A DNA stretch of 10,354 nucleotides from an uncultured Clostridium sp. (lineage in GTDB: Bacteria > Bacillota > Clostridia > Lachnospirales > Lachnospiraceae). The position numbers were made by a program, and so were the translations under genes. Of this stretch, positions 7,525 to 10,354 are shown one piece after another; position 1 is the first letter of the stretch; each line of letters opens with the position of its first letter. The stretch covers positions 1 to 10,354 of the forward strand of contig CATWBR010000133.1 in the NCBI GenBank assembly GCA_958349075.1, written 5' to 3'. Below the pieces are notes generated by a model, which worked only from the letters and a program-made list of their open reading frames with translations, had not been told where the DNA came from and ran no database searches.

Positions 7525-7558
7525 TATACTGGAAAAATGTGGTTTTATGATATCATAA
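7525..7558 (+). promoter_or_regulatory. Possible promoter with palindromic operator before the EamA gene
   Basis: TTATGATATCATAA (7545-7558) is a perfect 14-base palindrome, the size and symmetry expected of a site for a dimeric regulator. A -10-like TATACT lies at 7525-7530, and TATGAT at 7546-7551 falls inside the palindrome itself; neither has a convincing -35 box. If either is the real -10, a protein bound at the palindrome would block transcription of the transporter. No regulator gene is adjacent in this window. Confidence 0.4.
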
Positions 7559-7590
7559 CAATTTGCGATTAGCAGGACGGAGGAACAAAC

Positions 7591-8487
7591 ATGAGATTTA
7601 GAGACAGCTTTCACCCCTATGCCGCTGTTACAATTTTTTTCTGGTCGCTGGCCTATGTACTGACGAGACTCACGCTTCAGTATTTTACAGCTTTTTCGCT
7701 GGGATTTTTAAGGTATTTGATTGCCTCCTGCGCTCTTGCCGCCGTTGCCGTCCTGACAAAGATGAAGTTACCGGCCCGGGCAGACCTGCCGTGGTTTCTG
7801 GCTGCGGGCGGGATTGGTTTCTTTTTCTATATGATTGCTTTCAACCAGGGACAGGCCACGGTTACAGCCGCCACAGGCAGCGTTGTAATTGCTTCGGTAC
7901 CTGTATTCACCGCGCTTCTTGCCCGCTTTATCTACCGGGAAAAGCTTCAGGCTTTCCAGTGGGCGGCGATTCTGGTTGAGTTCATCGGCGTTGCCGTACT
8001 GACACTGATGAACGGTGTGTTTTCCATCAATGCAGGGCTTTTCTGGCTGTTTCTTGCGGCGCTGGCCTTAAGCAGTTATAATCTGTTACAGCGGAAACTG
8101 ACGAAAACCTGCACCGCATTACAGACCTCTATATACAGCATTTTTTTCGGAACATTCCTGCTGGCAATTTTTGCACCAAACTCAATCGGCGAGATTTCCC
8201 ATGCGCCCGCCATCCAGTATTTTTATCTTGTGGTTTTAGGCGTCGGTTCCAGCGCCATTGCCTATGTTTCATGGGCCATGGCGTTTACAAGGGCAAAGCA
8301 GATATCGCAGGTCAGCAATTATATGTTTCTCACGCCTTTTTTGACGAGTATTCTCGGTTTTGTGCTTGCCGGTGAGGTTCCAGACTCCGCAACACTGTCC
8401 GGCGGCGGAATTATCCTTTTGGGCGTGCTGATTTTCAATTTTGGAGGGAAATTCCGGGGGCAGAAGCGGGATGCGCCCGTCGTCTAG
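7591..8487 (+). CDS. EamA/DMT-superfamily membrane transporter
   Basis: A 298-residue, very hydrophobic protein with about ten predicted membrane helices arranged as two EamA repeats. The first repeat begins at about residue 8 with YAAVTIFFWSLAYVLTR, a typical family opening, and ends near ALLARFIYREKLQAFQWAAI, where the REK-containing segment before the last helix is a family hallmark. The second repeat begins at about 147 and closes with FLTPFLTSILGFVLAGEVPD and a final helix near 270-285. The tail is basic (KFRGQKRD) and probably cytoplasmic. DMT-family members export amino acids, nucleobases or other metabolites; sequence alone does not fix the substrate. GGAGG (7579-7583) lies seven bases before the ATG. 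It appears to be a single-gene unit between the composite terminator upstream and the gap at 8488-8718. Confidence 0.92.
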   Translation: MRFRDSFHPYAAVTIFFWSLAYVLTRLTLQYFTAFSLGFLRYLIASCALAAVAVLTKMKLPARADLPWFLAAGGIGFFFYMIAFNQGQATVTAATGSVVIASVPVFTALLARFIYREKLQAFQWAAILVEFIGVAVLTLMNGVFSINAGLFWLFLAALALSSYNLLQRKLTKTCTALQTSIYSIFFGTFLLAIFAPNSIGEISHAPAIQYFYLVVLGVGSSAIAYVSWAMAFTRAKQISQVSNYMFLTPFLTSILGFVLAGEVPDSATLSGGGIILLGVLIFNFGGKFRGQKRDAPVV

Positions 8488-8718
8488 GCAGGGAAAGCCG
8501 TTCTCCCCTGGTTGAATTTCCCGTAACAATCACGTTAAGAAATACCATCCATGCATCAACTGTACATTAACCCAATGCTAACCTATCTTTCAAATTTCTT
8601 TATTTTATATAAAGACTGCGAAAGGATCATTAAAACACCGCAAAGGAACGCCCAAATCTCTTCCCTTTTTTTACAACATGAATAGAATGGAGATAGGTAG
8701 AAGAAGGAGGGACGATAT
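8488..8718. other. AT-rich intergenic region before the membrane miniprotein
   Basis: This 231-base gap is clearly richer in A and T than its surroundings. It holds CTTTAT (8598-8603) and ATAAAG (8609-8614), a 6-base inverted repeat with a 5-base spacer, a TGTACA palindrome near 8562, and a -10-like TAGAAT (8683-8688) without a good -35 box. GGGAAA (8491-8496) and TTTCCC (8517-8522) could form a weak hairpin after the transporter, but it has no T-run. I see no convincing RNA gene or open frame. Confidence 0.4.
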
Positions 8719-8862
8719 ATGAATCTGGTAGCGATTTTACTTATCATTGTTTACGCGGTGATTGGAGGGCTTTCCACCGCTGTTTTAACGATAAGCCTGC
8801 CGGCGCTGATTATCTGGAAGTTTTACAGAAAAATCAGGTACAAGAAAGCATGGACTGATTAG
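8719..8862 (+). CDS. 47-residue membrane miniprotein
   Basis: An ATG at 8719 opens 47 codons ending in TAG at 8860-8862. AAGGAGG (8704-8710) stands eight bases upstream, an excellent ribosome binding site that is hard to explain otherwise. The protein begins MNLVAILLIIVYAVIGGLST and continues as one long hydrophobic segment (about 3-33), with a GG bend near 16-17 that may divide it into two short helices. It then ends in a strongly basic tail (KFYRKIRYKKAWTD), which by the positive-inside rule should be cytoplasmic. I do not recognise a family. A strong terminator 40 bases later makes it a self-contained transcription unit. It could be a regulatory membrane peptide; a toxin of the type I kind is possible, but no antisense RNA is evident. 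The existence of the gene is likely, its function unknown. Confidence 0.68.
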   Translation: MNLVAILLIIVYAVIGGLSTAVLTISLPALIIWKFYRKIRYKKAWTD

Positions 8863-8901
8863 GAGTAGTCAGAATAATGAATAAATGCAGGGAAACCATT
8901 A

Positions 8902-8953
8902 AAAAATAAGTTGCCCGCTGCCAGGAGAACCAGGCGGTGGACAACTTATTTTT
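8902..8953 (+). terminator. Strong intrinsic terminator after the miniprotein gene
   Basis: AAAAATAAGTTG (8902-8913) pairs perfectly with CAACTTATTTTT (8942-8953). After one C-A mismatch, an inner stem of eight pairs (8915-8922 with 8933-8940, two G-T wobbles) closes on a 10-base loop. The flanking A- and T-runs suit termination in either direction. It isolates the miniprotein from the LuxE-like gene. Confidence 0.9.
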
Positions 8954-8976
8954 GTGGTGCAAAGCGGCGATTCTGA

Positions 8977-9006
8977 TTGCCAGCCTGTCCGGAGCGATGC
9001 TATAAT
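8977..9006 (+). promoter_or_regulatory. Extended -10 promoter for the LuxE-like gene
   Basis: TTGCCA (8977-8982), an 18-base spacer and a perfect TATAAT (9001-9006) preceded by TGC (8998-9000), giving an extended -10. Transcription would start near 9013, with a leader of about 60 bases. This is the best housekeeping promoter in the window and follows directly on the preceding terminator. Confidence 0.8.
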
Positions 9007-9071
9007 GACTGTAAAAACGGGACAGGATACTGTGGAGATAGGACTGGTTCAGGAGAAAAACGGAGACGGAT

Positions 9072-10211
9072 ATGGAGATAGATTTAATGAGGCTGTTTGC
9101 GACGCTGAGGCCCTATGACGAAGGAAAAAACAGGATACGTTTTTTCCGTGCAATAAAGCGGAAGACGGCATATTTTCTTAAGTACTCCCCGGAATACCGC
9201 GCCTTCTGCGCCGATGCCGGTTTCACCCTGCGGGACTTAAAAAGCATGGGAGATCTGCTAAAGCTTCCCGTCATACCAACACTGTATTTTAAAAGAAACC
9301 AGATAGGAATCAGGCGTGGACCGGCTGTTTTAGTGACTTCCTCGGGTACGGAAGGCGCTGTCAGCCGGATCCGCTACACGGCAGGGGAATTGTGTCTTCT
9401 GGCTGCAATGGCGGCAAATCTGGGGCGGGTGCACCGTCTTTTTTCTCTGAGGCCGGTTCATTATATAATGATGGGGTATCAGCCGGTGCGGGAGAACAAG
9501 GCGGTTATTTCCAAAACAGCCTACCTCTCAACCTGGTATGCGCCGGGTATCGACCGGACGTATGCCCTGGAATACAGAAGAGGGAGGAATGGCGCCGGAG
9601 GAGGGTATAAGCTGAATCTCCAGGGGATTCTGGATAAGTTGGTATCTTTTTCTGCGGGAAGGAATCCGGTCAGGCTCGTGGGATTTCCCGCTTATACCTT
9701 TTTCCTTCTCAGAAAGATGAAGGAGGAGCAGATTAGGTGTAAACTTCCCGCCGGCTCCAGGGTGATGCTGGGCGGGGGATGGAAACAGTTTGCAGGGGAT
9801 GAGATTCCAAAGGAGGAGCTGTATTCCCTGATATGGGAGGTGCTTGGCGTCGGGAAGAACCATGTCCATGAATTTTTTGGCGCAGCCGAACATCCGGTGC
9901 TTTACTGTAGCTGCAAGAATCACCATTTCCATATTCCGGCATACGCCAATGTGCTGATACGGGACGTGAGAACCCTGAAAGTCCTGCCAAAAGGCCGGGC
10001 GGGCCTGGTCAATCTGATGACTCCCATTGGTTCGGATCTCCCCCTGATGAGCGTGATGACCGACGATATTGGAGTATTGTACGATGGAAAAGACTGCGGC
10101 TGCGGCATCGAGGGCGCTTATCTTAAGCTCCTTGGGCGGACCGGGGCAAAAGGCGTTAAAACATGCGCCGCCGGTGCTTCGGAGTACTGGCCGCAGGAGA
10201 AACGGCGGTAA
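9072..10211 (+). CDS. LuxE-family acyl-protein synthetase-like protein
   Basis: A 379-residue member of the LuxE branch of the adenylate-forming enzymes. In luminous bacteria LuxE activates fatty acids with ATP and passes the acyl group, via its own cysteine, to the reductase LuxC. Visible here are the nucleotide-binding loop VTSSGTEG (88-95), LGGGWK (233-238), HEFFGAAEHP (266-275), the cysteine/histidine block CSCKNHHFHIPAY (279-291), SVMTDDIG (327-334) and the CGCG/LGR segment (342-356). Length matches LuxE (about 370-380). Cys365, near the C-terminus, sits where the acyl-accepting cysteine of LuxE is placed, but this match is from memory. CGGAGA (9061-9066) lies five bases before the ATG at 9072; an ATG at 9087 is a weaker alternative. 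No luciferase genes are visible, so the substrate may be another carboxylate; PaaK-like ligase activity is the main alternative. Confidence 0.85.
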   Translation: MEIDLMRLFATLRPYDEGKNRIRFFRAIKRKTAYFLKYSPEYRAFCADAGFTLRDLKSMGDLLKLPVIPTLYFKRNQIGIRRGPAVLVTSSGTEGAVSRIRYTAGELCLLAAMAANLGRVHRLFSLRPVHYIMMGYQPVRENKAVISKTAYLSTWYAPGIDRTYALEYRRGRNGAGGGYKLNLQGILDKLVSFSAGRNPVRLVGFPAYTFFLLRKMKEEQIRCKLPAGSRVMLGGGWKQFAGDEIPKEELYSLIWEVLGVGKNHVHEFFGAAEHPVLYCSCKNHHFHIPAYANVLIRDVRTLKVLPKGRAGLVNLMTPIGSDLPLMSVMTDDIGVLYDGKDCGCGIEGAYLKLLGRTGAKGVKTCAAGASEYWPQEKRR

Positions 10212-10303
10212 GAGGCAGAAAAAATGAAAAGTCTTTGCTCTACCTAAGTGTTGGAGAATAAAATCACCATTCAAAAAGCAGTGATATGATTTAGGGAGAA
10301 GGC
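10212..10303. other. Short gap after the LuxE-like gene
   Basis: An AT-rich 92-base gap. No terminator hairpin is obvious. A -10-like TATGAT (10285-10290) is present but lies too close to the next ribosome site to be a convincing promoter, so the downstream gene may be read from the LuxE promoter. Confidence 0.35.
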
Positions 10304-10354
10304 ATGTCCATAGTATTAGATTTTGCAACATTCACCGATGCACAAGAACTATAT
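10304..10354 (+). CDS. Start of an unidentified gene, cut by the window end
   Basis: An ATG at 10304 follows AGGGAGAAGG (10293-10302), a plausible ribosome site, and the frame stays open for the remaining 17 codons (MSIVLDFATFTDAQELY). This is too short to identify. Since LuxE-type genes are commonly followed by a LuxC-type acyl-CoA reductase, that partner is worth looking for, but nothing in these residues proves it. Confidence 0.4.
   Translation, partial: MSIVLDFATFTDAQELY

Noticed and set aside
8491..8522. Hairpin after the EamA gene as a terminator
   Set aside because: The GGGAAA/TTTCCC stem is six bases with a 20-base loop and no T-run, too weak to call.
9528..10331. Long minus-strand open frame opposite the LuxE-like gene
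   Set aside because: It is a shadow of a well-supported plus-strand gene, with no ribosome site or recognisable motif. The same holds for the minus-strand frames opposite the VanW, topB and kinase genes.

Overview
The window reads as chromosomal DNA of a low-to-mid GC Gram-positive anaerobe, most likely a Lachnospiraceae (Clostridium cluster XIVa) gut bacterium. The evidence is strong AGGAGG-type ribosome binding sites, about 50% GC coding sequence, short intergenic regions with A/T-flanked intrinsic terminators, an OmpR-family regulator/kinase pair next to a lipoprotein, and a VanW-family gene. The species call is inference. All supported genes lie on the plus strand. I see no insertion sequence, integrase, CRISPR array, tRNA or rRNA.

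Layout. (1) 1-434 is the C-terminal end of an ABC exporter ATPase, closed by a strong hairpin terminator (436-473). (2) A good sigma-A promoter (481-509) leads a two-gene unit: a VanW-family protein (575-1438) and, 4 bases later, DNA topoisomerase III with two C-terminal zinc ribbons (1443-3650). (3) A two-component system follows: an OmpR-type response regulator (3689-4354) and a HAMP histidine kinase (4361-5752), nearly abutting. (4) After a 158-base regulatory gap comes a secreted lipoprotein (5911-7320; GTG start favoured). The gap holds TTTACA direct repeats with 11-base spacing, typical of sites bound by OmpR-family regulators, so this lipoprotein may be a target or partner of the two-component system. 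A composite hairpin terminator (7354-7419) ends this block. (5) An EamA/DMT-family membrane transporter (7591-8487) has a leader with an inverted repeat and a 14-base perfect palindrome. (6) A 47-residue membrane miniprotein (8719-8862) has an excellent ribosome binding site and is followed by a 52-base terminator. (7) An extended -10 promoter (8977-9006) drives a LuxE-family acyl-protein synthetase-like gene (9072-10211). The start of a further gene (10304 onward) is cut by the window end.

Most of this is ordinary housekeeping and accessory chromosome. The points most worth a second look are the repeat-rich control region before the lipoprotein, the unlisted membrane miniprotein, and the LuxE-like enzyme in what looks like a non-luminous anaerobe. 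I did not find convincing evidence of a wholly new system.
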